From Gemmatimonadota bacterium (GTDB lineage Bacteria; JAAXHH01): DNA of 36,111 bases. The translations under genes and the position numbers were made by a program. Position 1 is the first letter of the stretch, and the number at the start of each line of letters is the position of its first letter. The notes below the pieces were generated by a model, which did no database searches, had not been told where the DNA came from, and worked only from the letters and a program-made list of their open reading frames with translations. This document shows, piece after piece, positions 7,066 through 15,188 of the stretch. The DNA is taken from the NCBI GenBank assembly GCA_026702745.1, contig JAPPBT010000053.1:1-36111 (forward strand), given 5' to 3'.

Positions 7066-8504
7066 AGGCGATCCTTCCAGGCGACCCGGCCGAGCCAGTC
7101 GTCGGGGATGCCGCCAAGACCGTACAGCGCTCCGGCGAGTTGTCCCGTCACCGCGGCGACCGTGTCGGCGTCGTCGGCCAGGTTGGCCGCGACCAGCACG
7201 GCGCTGCGGAAATCGGAGGTGCGTGCCACCGACCAGAGGGCGGCTTCCATCGTGCTGGCGACGTAACCGCTCGAGCTGATCTCTTCCCGGGCTTTTCCTC
7301 GCCAGCTTCCGGCCAGGATCCGGGAGATCTCCGGCGCCCCGTCGAAGGATCTCGGCGCGAGAAGGTCCGCTTTCGCCTTTCCGGATATGGCATCCGCCAG
7401 CAGGGCCGCGAAGCCCCGGCAGGCATCCACCGCGGTTTCGGCTCCGTGCGTCGTCCGGGACTGTTCCGCCGCCGCTGCGTCGAGTATTGCGCGGTCGTCC
7501 CAGTAGCGCAGGGCGACGGGCGAAAGCCGCATCAGCGAGCCGTTTCCCGCGGAGTGCGGGTCAGTGGAGCCGGCGAGCGGATCGCCGGTTCGTTCATATC
7601 GGGTGAGGGCCGCGCGTGTGGTATTCCCGATGTCGAAGCAATGGCCGGTACAGGAGTATTCCCCTTTTCTCATCCAGCGGACGAACCGGTCCATCAGGTC
7701 CCGGACGTCGAGCATCCCGCAATTGGCAAGGCTTTCGGCCAGGGCCAGCGCCATCGTGGTGTCGTCGGTCCATTCGCCGGCGGCCAGACCGAAGGGACCG
7801 CCGCCCACCATGTCTTCCATGCGCTGCTGTGCGTCGCGGCGCTCGAACTCGAGCGTCGTGCCGACCGCGTCCCCCACCGCGAGACCCAGGAAGGCGCCGA
7901 TCGCACGGTCCCGGATGCTTTCCGCGGTCGTCGAGGGCAGCACCGGTACCACCGTCTCGCACTGTTGTACGTGGCGCTCCTGGTCGCGCGTTTCCAGGGC
8001 ATTCGGCGAACGGGCCTCTCGTACGCGGTCTATCGCATCGTCCGGACGTTCGCCGAACTCCACGAGCAAACGCGCGGCGACGGTCCCCGCACGGCCCAGG
8101 CCGCCTTTGCAGTGAACGAGCACGTCGAAGCCGAGCCGCAGGCGGTCCCGGATGGCCGCTCCCGCATGTACCCAGGCCTTTTCGAATTCCGCTCCAGGCG
8201 GCTGCCCGTCCGGTATGGGCAGGTGCCACCACTCCATGTGCCGGTCCGCGACCGCCAGGGAAAGGTCCTGCACCTCCAGGTCCCGGATTTCTTCCCTGGT
8301 GATCAGGCTGACGACCGCTGTAGCGCCCCACCTGCTGATCCGGTCGAGGTCCGGGTCAAGGTCGCGTTCCCAGTTCCCCGCGAGGCCCCAGGGGTATTTC
8401 TTGCCGGGGCACAGGGTGACGCCGATGCGGCCGTAGCCGTCCTTCGGACGTAACGAGTCGACGCGAATGGGGTGGGTCTCGCTTGTTTTTATTGTATTGG
8501 ACAT
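7026..8504 (-). CDS. dual-specificity phosphatase / ADP-ribosylglycohydrolase fusion
   Basis: A 492-residue two-domain protein. Residues 15-185 are a CDKN3-like dual-specificity or tyrosine phosphatase, with the P-loop HCKGGLGRAG (nucleophile C132, R138) and a general-acid candidate D99 in PIPDG. From about residue 195 it is an ADP-ribosylglycohydrolase: GAFLGLAVGDAVG, EWTDDTTMALALAESL (T246, D247, D248 as the first magnesium ligands), NGSLMRLSPV, and near the C-terminus ANLADDADTVAAVTGQLAGALYG with the second Asp cluster. Such domains remove ADP-ribose from proteins or small molecules. I chose the ATG at 8504 because AGGA lies nine bases upstream; an earlier codon at 8525 has no site. It is separated from the DegT gene by 210 bases and probably has its own promoter. 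Confidence 0.9.
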   Translation of the reverse strand: MSNTIKTSETHPIRVDSLRPKDGYGRIGVTLCPGKKYPWGLAGNWERDLDPDLDRISRWGATAVVSLITREEIRDLEVQDLSLAVADRHMEWWHLPIPDGQPPGAEFEKAWVHAGAAIRDRLRLGFDVLVHCKGGLGRAGTVAARLLVEFGERPDDAIDRVREARSPNALETRDQERHVQQCETVVPVLPSTTAESIRDRAIGAFLGLAVGDAVGTTLEFERRDAQQRMEDMVGGGPFGLAAGEWTDDTTMALALAESLANCGMLDVRDLMDRFVRWMRKGEYSCTGHCFDIGNTTRAALTRYERTGDPLAGSTDPHSAGNGSLMRLSPVALRYWDDRAILDAAAAEQSRTTHGAETAVDACRGFAALLADAISGKAKADLLAPRSFDGAPEISRILAGSWRGKAREEISSSGYVASTMEAALWSVARTSDFRSAVLVAANLADDADTVAAVTGQLAGALYGLGGIPDDWLGRVAWKDRLLDVAGRLSSRTG

Positions 8505-8764
8505 GTACCGCTTTCCTTTCGGCAATCATCGTGAAGGCGACCGTTTTACGTCTCCCCGTCGCCTGGACGTCCCGACGATAATCCGGCATACCTTCGACCG
8601 CAAGAAATATCCGTGTTTCCGATCCTGTTTGCAAACGTATTCAACCACGGCAGCGGCTTAGCAACGTGGTAGTACCCGCGCCCCGCACACGGCACCCATG
8701 CCCCGGCGGCATCTGGGCCCACACGGTGCACCTGCGCCCCGGTGTCAGCCACGCAACGTTTCCC
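8505..8764. other. intergenic region with a short palindrome
   Basis: About 300 bases separate the phosphatase-fusion start from the tRNA; the tRNA promoter occupies the right end. The rest shows no credible coding frame. A perfect 10-base palindrome GTTTGCAAAC lies at 8627-8636, roughly 120 bases upstream of the fusion gene, and could be an operator. I see no convincing -35/-10 pair for the fusion gene. Confidence 0.35.
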
Positions 8765-8793
8765 TTGACAGCCGCCTTCACCGTTCCTATTTT
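8765..8793 (+). promoter_or_regulatory. sigma70 promoter of tRNA-Ala
   Basis: A consensus -35 box TTGACA at 8765-8770, a 17-base spacer, and TATTTT at 8788-8793. The expected start near 8800 is about five bases before the mature tRNA end, as is common for stable RNA genes. Confidence 0.85.
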
Positions 8794-8804
8794 GTGCGGC
8801 GTCA

Positions 8805-8877
8805 GGGGCTGTAGCTCAGCTGGGAGAGCGCATGAATGGCATTCATGAGGTCAGCGGTTCGATCCCGCTCAGCTCCA
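8805..8877 (+). tRNA. tRNA-Ala (anticodon GGC)
   Basis: A complete cloverleaf of 73 bases. The acceptor stem pairs GGGGCTG with CAGCTCC (one G-U). The D arm is GCTCAGCTGGGAGAGC and the T arm is AGCGG-TTCGATC-CCGCT. The anticodon stem CATGA/TCATG encloses the loop ATGGCAT with anticodon GGC, reading GCC alanine codons. G3-U70 identity is compatible with the stem. The discriminator is A8877. The next three bases are CTA, so the 3' CCA is not encoded and must be added after transcription. Confidence 0.97.
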
Positions 8878-9011
8878 CTACCCGATGGTGGCGACCTCAT
8901 CCTTATTTGGCGGTCCCTGGTGGATTGACCGAGGTCCCAGCCAGTCCGGTCGTCGTATCGTTTTGTAGCAATCCATCATAAACAGTCGGTTACTCGTATA
9001 CAGCGCGCACT

Positions 9012-10886
9012 ATGCTCAGCACCATCTGCACAGTTAATCGCAGTATACCGACCAGCCGTTTACGCACCCTGGGCCGGCTGACGATCTTCCTGTCTTTACT
9101 GTGTGCGTCTCCCGCATGGCTTCAGGCGGGCCCCCTACATGCCGACGTTTCACCGACCGACGCTTCTTCACTTTCAGCGTCGGTTTTTGTTTATGTACCG
9201 TTCCATTCCCCGGATACGAGCGCGGCTTCGGCCACCGCAGCGGCGACTACCCCGGCCAACACCAACACCCCGTCCACGCCCACGGCCACTGAAGGCAATC
9301 AGGGGATCGTCGCGGAAACGGCGAAGGGGGATGAGGGGCTCGCATCCGGTTCCGCCGTCCCGGACGCGGTTTCTGTAGCGGACACCTACCTCGAAGAACA
9401 GTCCGGCACCGCCGGTTTTTCCCTGCTCGCCCCCTACCTGGATGAATTCGACCGCGTCGAGGCCCCCGAACCTCCGTGGCCCGATTTCGGCCGTTTCGAC
9501 GTTCCCATCAGCTACAACGACCGGGTGAAAACGGCAATCCACGTCCTGCGGGGCGACGCTTCCGGTGTTTTCGCCGAATGGCTGGGCCGGACCAACCGCT
9601 ACCGGGCCATGATCCAGTCGATACTCTCCAGGTCCGGATTGCCCGGCGACCTGGTCTACGTCGCCATGGTCGAAAGCGGCTTCGATCCCCGGGCGCGCTC
9701 CCGGGAAGGCGGGGCGGGCCTGTGGCAACTTTCTCCGGCGGACGCGGCACGCTACGGACTGACCCGGAACGATGAGATCGACGAGCGTTACGACCCGGAG
9801 AAGTCCACACGGGCGGCGGCGGCGAGGTTCAAGGACCTCTACCTGGAGCTGGGCAGTTGGGACCTCGTCCTGGCGGCCCATCATGCCGGGTCCGAACCCG
9901 TGCAGCGGGCGGGGAGCCTGAGTCTCTGGAACATGAGGCTGCCCGGCCGATCGATCCCCTTCGTCGCCTTCGTCATGGCATCGGCCATTATCTCCAAGTC
10001 GCCCGAAGTATACGGATTCGAACCCCTGGGCGGCCTTCCGGTGATCCACGAGGCCGTACCGGTGCAGCGTGCGATGTTACTGGAAGAAGTGGCAGAGGGT
10101 TTGAAGATCCAGGTCGAGAAGCTCCGAGAGCTGAATCCGGAATTGCGGCGCTGGAAGGCCGTGCCCGGATTCGATCTCAACGTGCCGCTGGGCACCAGGC
10201 GTACCTACGCCGCGTGGGCCGGCATCGAACCGCCCGGACCGGATCCATCCGAGATGACGTTTTACCGGGTCCGGCGCGGAGACACCCTGGGGCGGATTTC
10301 CCGCCGGTTCGGCGTGCGCACGGGGGATATCATCACCGAGAACAACATTCGACGCCCGAACCGGTTGCGGATCGGCCAGGTACTCGCCATACCTCTTTTC
10401 GGCTCATCGATCCGTTCGTCGAATCAGTCGATTGCCAATCGGAGGCCCAGAGACGTGCCGCCGCCCGATCCCGCGACCCATCAGGCCATCTCCTACCGGA
10501 TCAGACGGGGCGATACGCTGGCGCGCATCAGCAGGAGATACGGCGTTTCGATGGCCAACCTGCAGGACTGGAACAAGCTGAACAATCCGGGAGACATCAT
10601 CGCGGGCCGCAGCCTGACCATCTACGTTCCGCGCCCGAGCGGCACCGCGGGCGGCGGTTCGACGCAGACCGGCACGCCCGGGACGGGAAGCGGACCGAAC
10701 CGCGGAGAGGGCGGAGCTGCGGCATCCGGTGCCATCATCTACACCGTAAAACCGGGTGACACCCTCTGGGATATAGCACGGGCCCACAATGTGACCGTGA
10801 GCGCACTGCGCAGGACGAACGGATTGGGCAGGCGCACCGCCATACATCCCGGAGACCGGCTTCGCATCGACCCTTCCGACTCCTAA
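9012..10886 (+). CDS. LysM-containing lytic murein transglycosylase (MltD-like)
   Basis: A 624-residue cell-wall enzyme expected to cleave the MurNAc-GlcNAc bond in the periplasm. An N-terminal signal (hydrophobic residues about 22-38, then LQAGPLHA) is followed by a low-complexity linker. The SLT domain spans about residues 175-300, with catalytic E221 in VAMVESGFDPRARS and GAGLWQLSP. The usual AAYNAG motif is AAHHAGSEP here. Three LysM peptidoglycan-binding repeats lie at about 417-461, 494-539 and 577-620, each with a GDTL motif, and a weaker LysM-like segment at 350-395. No good ribosome site precedes the ATG at 9012, so the exact start is uncertain. It is followed by a promoter and sppA. 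Confidence 0.92.
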   Translation: MLSTICTVNRSIPTSRLRTLGRLTIFLSLLCASPAWLQAGPLHADVSPTDASSLSASVFVYVPFHSPDTSAASATAAATTPANTNTPSTPTATEGNQGIVAETAKGDEGLASGSAVPDAVSVADTYLEEQSGTAGFSLLAPYLDEFDRVEAPEPPWPDFGRFDVPISYNDRVKTAIHVLRGDASGVFAEWLGRTNRYRAMIQSILSRSGLPGDLVYVAMVESGFDPRARSREGGAGLWQLSPADAARYGLTRNDEIDERYDPEKSTRAAAARFKDLYLELGSWDLVLAAHHAGSEPVQRAGSLSLWNMRLPGRSIPFVAFVMASAIISKSPEVYGFEPLGGLPVIHEAVPVQRAMLLEEVAEGLKIQVEKLRELNPELRRWKAVPGFDLNVPLGTRRTYAAWAGIEPPGPDPSEMTFYRVRRGDTLGRISRRFGVRTGDIITENNIRRPNRLRIGQVLAIPLFGSSIRSSNQSIANRRPRDVPPPDPATHQAISYRIRRGDTLARISRRYGVSMANLQDWNKLNNPGDIIAGRSLTIYVPRPSGTAGGGSTQTGTPGTGSGPNRGEGGAAASGAIIYTVKPGDTLWDIARAHNVTVSALRRTNGLGRRTAIHPGDRLRIDPSDS

Positions 10887-10892
10887 AAGTCA

Positions 10893-10921
10893 TTGACATT
10901 CTTATACTAACGTGATATTTT
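10893..10921 (+). promoter_or_regulatory. sigma70 promoter of the sppA-HU-bS22 operon
   Basis: TTGACA at 10893-10898, a 17-base spacer and TATTTT at 10916-10921, the same -10 as the tRNA promoter. It begins seven bases after the transglycosylase stop and leaves a leader of about 73 bases before sppA. Confidence 0.75.
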
Positions 10922-11000
10922 GGTCACGAATATTCGGGTCCGGAGGCGGTCCCGGATTGAACCCGATTTCGAATGTGACGCGGGATAGCGGAGCGTTGCC

Positions 11001-11879
11001 ATGGCGCGAAAATCAGACTGGATTATCGGCGGCCTGCTCGGTGGCGGTGTGCTGGTTATCGTCATCGTCATGTTACTGCTTGTTGCCGGACCCATGCTGA
11101 GCAGCGACAGTTCCCTTTCCGGTATGGGCGGCGGCCGGGTCGCGCTGGTCGAAGTCCGAGGTACGATTACCCGGGGTGATGACACGGTCAGGCAGATCGT
11201 CAAGCACCGCGAGGACGATTCCGTGCGGGCCATCGTGCTACGCATCGACAGTCCCGGCGGCGCCGTAGCCCCCACGCAGGAGATCTTCGACGAACTGCGC
11301 AAGACCCGGGAAGCGGGCAAGATCATCGTGGCGTCCATGGGCAGCATAGCGGCATCGGGCGGATACTACATCGCCTGCGCAGCCGACTCCATCGTCGCCA
11401 ACCCCGGCACGATCACAGGAAGCATCGGCGTGATCACCGTCGCACCGAACGCGGAAGATCTGCTCGAAAAGATCGGCATCGACTGGCAAGTCGTCAAAAG
11501 CGGCCGGCACAAGGACATAGGTTCGCTGAACCGCAGCATGACCGACGAGGAAATGGGGATCGTGCAGTCCGTAGTCGACGACGTATACGACCAGTTTGTC
11601 GGCGCGGTGGCCAGTTACAGGCCGCTTTCCCGCGAAGAGGTGGTCGAACGGGCGGACGGTCGGATATACACCGGAAACCAGGCACTGCCCCTGGGTCTCG
11701 TGGACCGCCTGGGTACCTACCAGGACGCGATCGCCCTGGCCGGCAGGATGTCCGGTCTATCGGAAAAGCCCAATGTGGTGCGGGAACGGCCCAAGACGTT
11801 TTTCGAACTGTTGTTGGATAACATGGAGACGATGACCGGTCTGTATTCACCGGGCATCGTCGAATACCGGTATCGATAA
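11001..11879 (+). CDS. sppA: signal peptide peptidase SppA
   Basis: A 292-residue inner-membrane serine protease of the short SppA type, which degrades cleaved signal peptides. One transmembrane segment (residues about 8-30) anchors a periplasmic catalytic domain. The Ser-Lys dyad is S119 in AASGGYYIA and K171 in VKSGRHKD. The ClpP-like fold is marked by VLRIDSPGGAVAPTQEI and NPGTITGSIGVI. Length fits single-domain bacterial SppA rather than the double-length E. coli protein. It starts 31 bases upstream of the HU/IHF gene and shares its direction, so they are probably cotranscribed from the promoter at 10893. Confidence 0.93.
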   Translation: MARKSDWIIGGLLGGGVLVIVIVMLLLVAGPMLSSDSSLSGMGGGRVALVEVRGTITRGDDTVRQIVKHREDDSVRAIVLRIDSPGGAVAPTQEIFDELRKTREAGKIIVASMGSIAASGGYYIACAADSIVANPGTITGSIGVITVAPNAEDLLEKIGIDWQVVKSGRHKDIGSLNRSMTDEEMGIVQSVVDDVYDQFVGAVASYRPLSREEVVERADGRIYTGNQALPLGLVDRLGTYQDAIALAGRMSGLSEKPNVVRERPKTFFELLLDNMETMTGLYSPGIVEYRYR

Positions 11880-11910
11880 TGCGGCAACATCTACGATCAA
11901 GGAGATTGGT

Positions 11911-12192
11911 ATGACTAAGGCCGATATCGTGGCTCGCATCGCACAATCCACCGGGATGACCAAGGTGGACACCGCGGAAGTGCTGAACGCGTTGCTGGAT
12001 TCGATCTCATCCGCGCTGGGCAGGGGCGAGAAGATCGAACTGCGTGGATTCGGCATCTTCAAGGTGAAGGAAAGGAAGGCGCGCGTCGCCCGCAATCCGA
12101 AAACCGGAACCGGGATCCGGATTCCACCGTGCGTGGTGCCGGTTTTCAAACCGTCAGACCATCTGAAAAACCGAGTACAGAAGGAAAACTAA
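11911..12192 (+). CDS. HU/IHF-family DNA-binding protein
   Basis: A 93-residue histone-like protein. The N-terminal helices (MTKADIVARIAQSTGMTKVD) are followed by the family signature IELRGFGIFKVKERKARVARNP, the DNA-contacting arm RNPKTG, and the C-terminal VPVFKPSDHLKNRV. Members bend DNA as dimers. Whether it acts as HU or as IHF is not clear; the arm and FKPSDHLK end are closer to IHF-type proteins. AAGGAG lies seven bases before the ATG. It sits between sppA and the small bS22-like gene in one transcription unit. Confidence 0.93.
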   Translation: MTKADIVARIAQSTGMTKVDTAEVLNALLDSISSALGRGEKIELRGFGIFKVKERKARVARNPKTGTGIRIPPCVVPVFKPSDHLKNRVQKEN

Positions 12193-12208
12193 CCCAAGGG
12201 AGACAGAC

Positions 12209-12298
12209 GTGCCGAGTGGTAAGAAACGCAAGCGGTCGAAGATCGCTACCCATAAGCGCAAGAAGCGCTTGCGGGCCGACAGGCATAAGAAGAAGTAA
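12209..12298 (+). CDS. AURKAIP1/COX24-domain (bS22-like) small ribosomal protein
   Basis: A 29-residue, extremely basic protein beginning MPSGKKRKRSKIATHKRKKR and ending RADRHKKK. It matches the very short bacterial proteins of the AURKAIP1/COX24 (DUF1713) family, known as small-subunit ribosome components in some bacteria. The start is GTG at 12209 with AAGGGAG six bases upstream, and a TAA ends it at 12298. It begins 16 bases after the HU/IHF stop. The gene is easily missed because of its size and GTG start. The near-identical residue pattern to proteins common in Bacteroidota-type genomes is the main evidence. Confidence 0.88.
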   Translation: MPSGKKRKRSKIATHKRKKRLRADRHKKK

Positions 12299-12404
12299 GA
12301 TCGGCGGTCAACCGGCGGCCAGACGGCTGCCTTCGAGCCTTTGAAAGCAGCGGGTGTCCTCCTCGGGACGCTCCGCCGGTCCTGCGCCGTCCTGCCCCGA
12401 AGTC

Positions 12405-14084
12405 CTACCTCGCACCGGAAAAATCCTCGCCGATATAGAGATCCGTGAAGATCACGGTCTTGCCGCCGAATCGGTTGGTTTTGAGTCCCCTGAGCCACGG
12501 CTTGAAGAGGTGGTTCGCCATGGGATGGAAGACGAAGGCGGCCCCCGCCTCCTCGACCAGAATGCGTTCGGCCCGGCGGATGATTTCCGTCCGCCGTTCA
12601 GGATCCAGTTCCTGGTCCGCCGCGTCCAGCAACGCCTCGAATTCCGTGTGTTCGAAATCGTGGCGGCTGCGCCCGCGCGTTCCGGGGCGCCAGATCATGT
12701 CCAGCATGTTCTTGGGATCCCGGTAGTCCCCGAAGAAAGGTACCATCCCCAGGTCGATGTTCCAGTTGAACATGTAGTTGGTGAATACCGGGTAATCGGC
12801 GCTGCGGAACGTAATGCCGATGCCCAGGTGCTCCCGCAGCATGCCCTGGATCACCTCGGCAACCATCCGGATATCGGGTCTCGGCTGCCTCAGCCACATC
12901 TCCATCACCGGGAATCCGCGGCCTCCCGGATAACCCGCCTCTGCCAGCAACTTCCGCGCCTCTTCGGGATCGAAATCCTGGTAGGCTTTGTAGTCGTCAT
13001 GGGCGTCGAAGGTGACCGGCAGCATGGAATAGGCGGGAACGGCGGCGCCGTGAAGGACTACGCGGCAGATCGTTTCCCGGTCGATGGCCCGGGCGATGGC
13101 GCGCCGGACCCGGGCGTCGTCAAAGGGCGGATTCCGTGTATTGAAGAAGATGTACCAGGTGCCGTCGGTCGGGTTGGAAACGAGTTCCGAGCTCAGTTCG
13201 GGATCGCGCTGTACACGGATCAACTCGTTGGCCTGTACCTCGGCGAATCCCACCTCGTCGTTTTCGTAGGGGAGCAGGTTGGCCGTGGACGGATGGCGGA
13301 AGACGCGGTGTATCTTGTCCACGTAACCCTTGATGGGGCCATCGTAATAGGGATTGAGCTCGAAATCCATGTGGCTGCCGTGCTTCCATTCCGTCAGCAT
13401 GTAGCTCGAATTGGTCACGCAGTTCCCTTCTTCGGTCCACCGGGGTCCGTGCTTCTCCACCTGCCACCGGGGCACCGGCATGGAGGTGGGGACGGAGAGA
13501 ATGAGTCCCAGGTACGGCGCAGGATGGGTGGTTTCGAAGGTCAGCGTATGGTCGTCGACGGCCCTGACGCCCAGCATTTCCGGGTCGGCGTTCTGGGTCT
13601 GGCTGTAGGTCGTCGCACCCACGATGTCGCTGTAGAACGCGGCGTATGGATTGGCCGTCTCGTAGGATAGGGACCTGCGGAAGGTATAGACGAAGTCGTG
13701 GGCGGTGACGGGCCGGCCGTCGCTCCACCTCCCTGTTTTGCGCAGATAGAAGGTCCAGGTCTTGCCGTCGGGGGAGACCTCCCAGCGATCGGCCGCCGCC
13801 GGAATGAGATCACCGTTTTCGTCCTTGGCGACCAGGGTCTCGAAAAGGAACTCGTTCCACTGCCCCACGTAGAGGTTGACGCTGACGTCCAGGCTCCGGG
13901 GCTCGTCCCGCATGAACCGGTAGGTCTGGAATTCCAGCGGCGCCGCATCGGGCGGCATCCGCTTGCCGATGGCGTTATAAATGGGGTCTGTGTCCTGAGG
14001 GCTCAGCGGAACGGCTTCGGCCAGAAGCATGCCCGCGCATACCAGCAGGGAGGTTGCCAGGATGGCCCGCAGTTTCGAATTCAT
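12405..14084 (-). CDS. family 5 extracellular solute-binding protein (OppA/DppA type)
   Basis: A 559-residue periplasmic binding protein of the peptide/nickel ABC family. An N-terminal secretion signal (residues about 5-25, probable cleavage after AEA) is followed by the family pattern: LYVGQWNEFLFETLV, AADRWEVSPDGKTWTFYLRKTGRWSDGRPVTAHDFVYTFRR (split across residues about 85-125), and FDDARVRRAIARAIDRE. No lipobox is evident. The ATG at 14084 overlaps the pdxA stop as ATGA, with AAGGAG 13 bases upstream, so it is translationally coupled. No permease or ATPase genes are adjacent, so the transporter is encoded elsewhere or the protein works as an orphan receptor. The ligand is unknown; the operon suggests a sugar acid or conjugate rather than a plain peptide. 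Confidence 0.9.
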   Translation of the reverse strand: MNSKLRAILATSLLVCAGMLLAEAVPLSPQDTDPIYNAIGKRMPPDAAPLEFQTYRFMRDEPRSLDVSVNLYVGQWNEFLFETLVAKDENGDLIPAAADRWEVSPDGKTWTFYLRKTGRWSDGRPVTAHDFVYTFRRSLSYETANPYAAFYSDIVGATTYSQTQNADPEMLGVRAVDDHTLTFETTHPAPYLGLILSVPTSMPVPRWQVEKHGPRWTEEGNCVTNSSYMLTEWKHGSHMDFELNPYYDGPIKGYVDKIHRVFRHPSTANLLPYENDEVGFAEVQANELIRVQRDPELSSELVSNPTDGTWYIFFNTRNPPFDDARVRRAIARAIDRETICRVVLHGAAVPAYSMLPVTFDAHDDYKAYQDFDPEEARKLLAEAGYPGGRGFPVMEMWLRQPRPDIRMVAEVIQGMLREHLGIGITFRSADYPVFTNYMFNWNIDLGMVPFFGDYRDPKNMLDMIWRPGTRGRSRHDFEHTEFEALLDAADQELDPERRTEIIRRAERILVEEAGAAFVFHPMANHLFKPWLRGLKTNRFGGKTVIFTDLYIGEDFSGAR

Positions 14085-15178
14085 GACGTGGCCTGTGCTC
14101 CTTTTCCATCTCCAATGGACCACTGTTCGCCGACAAGCGACACGGCCATCCGAAGCGCCTCGCCCAGGTTGCCCTCGTCGGCAATGCCCTTGCCGGCGAT
14201 ATCGAAGGCCGTGCCGTGATCCACGGAGGTTCGGATGATCGGCAGGCCGAGGGTCACGTTCACGGTCCGGTCGAAGGCGATCGCCTTGACCGGGATGTGT
14301 CCCTGGTCGTGATACATGCCGATGATCCCGTCGAAGTCGCCCTTCCGGGCCCGCATGAACACGGTGTCCGGCGGCAGGGGACCCGTGATCCGCCAACCCC
14401 GGACGCCGGCTTTCTCACACGCTTTTTCGATGGCGGGCGCGATGATGCGGATCTCCTCGTCCCCGAAGAGACCGCCCTCGCCCGCGTGGGGATTCAGTCC
14501 GCATACGGCGATACGGGGCGCCGCTACGCCCATGCCGGCGAGCGCGTTGCCGACCAGGTCCAGGGTGATGAGAATTTCATCTTCGGACAGGCGGTCTATG
14601 GCGTCTCTCAGGGAGACGTGGGTCGTCGCGTGGGAGACCAGGATCCCGTCGAAGGCCAGCGCGAGCCGGAATCGCGTCGTTTCCGTGATTTCGGCCAGCA
14701 GTTCGGTGTGGCCGGCGTAGGCGTATCCGGCATGGCCCATGGCTTCCTTGTTGATCGGCGCGGTGACCAAGGCGGCAATGTCTCCGTCCATCGCCATTCG
14801 GGCGGCCCGCTTGACAGATTCCGCAGCAAGCAGACCGGCTTCGGACTGCACACGACCTGGCACCAGGCTATCGATTACCACTTCCGCTTCCTGCGCATTC
14901 ATGACATCAATCGCGCCGTGACGGAACAGGCCGGCCTCGGGATGTTCGATCGAATGGATATCGAGGCATGGGACGGTCCGGCCGCCCTGGGCTTCGTCAT
15001 CATCGGAACCGCCGGTTCGGACCAGCGGCAGCGCCCGGTGGATGACTTCGTCATGCCCGATGACCAGCGGCCGGCACAGTTCGTAGATCCATTCCTGCGA
15101 CAGGATCTTCACGATGATCTCCGGCCCCACGCCGTTCGGATCGCCCAGGGTAATGCCGATGACCGGACGTTCATCCAT
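14081..15178 (-). CDS. pdxA: PdxA-family 4-phospho-hydroxyacid dehydrogenase
   Basis: A 365-residue NAD-dependent dehydrogenase of the PdxA family. Visible motifs are GITLGDPNGVGPEI, the metal-binding histidines in AGHTE (H157), TTHVSL (H187) and MYHDQGH (H290), and TSVDHGTAFDIAGKG. PdxA oxidises and decarboxylates 4-phosphohydroxythreonine in vitamin B6 synthesis. Its PdxA2 relatives, found beside DUF1537 kinases, do the same to 4-phospho-D-threonate or 4-phospho-D-erythronate, yielding dihydroxyacetone phosphate. The kinase gene directly upstream (10 bases away) favours the catabolic role. AGGA lies about six bases before the ATG at 15178. The gene ends by ATGA overlap with the binding-protein gene. 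Confidence 0.93.
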   Translation of the reverse strand: MDERPVIGITLGDPNGVGPEIIVKILSQEWIYELCRPLVIGHDEVIHRALPLVRTGGSDDDEAQGGRTVPCLDIHSIEHPEAGLFRHGAIDVMNAQEAEVVIDSLVPGRVQSEAGLLAAESVKRAARMAMDGDIAALVTAPINKEAMGHAGYAYAGHTELLAEITETTRFRLALAFDGILVSHATTHVSLRDAIDRLSEDEILITLDLVGNALAGMGVAAPRIAVCGLNPHAGEGGLFGDEEIRIIAPAIEKACEKAGVRGWRITGPLPPDTVFMRARKGDFDGIIGMYHDQGHIPVKAIAFDRTVNVTLGLPIIRTSVDHGTAFDIAGKGIADEGNLGEALRMAVSLVGEQWSIGDGKGAQATS

Positions 15179-15188
15179 ACCGCTTCCT

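Noticed and set aside
12314-12331. GC-rich hairpin GGCGGCC/GGCTGCC after the bS22-like gene
   Set aside because: Contains a mismatch and is not followed by a T run, so an intrinsic terminator is not supported.
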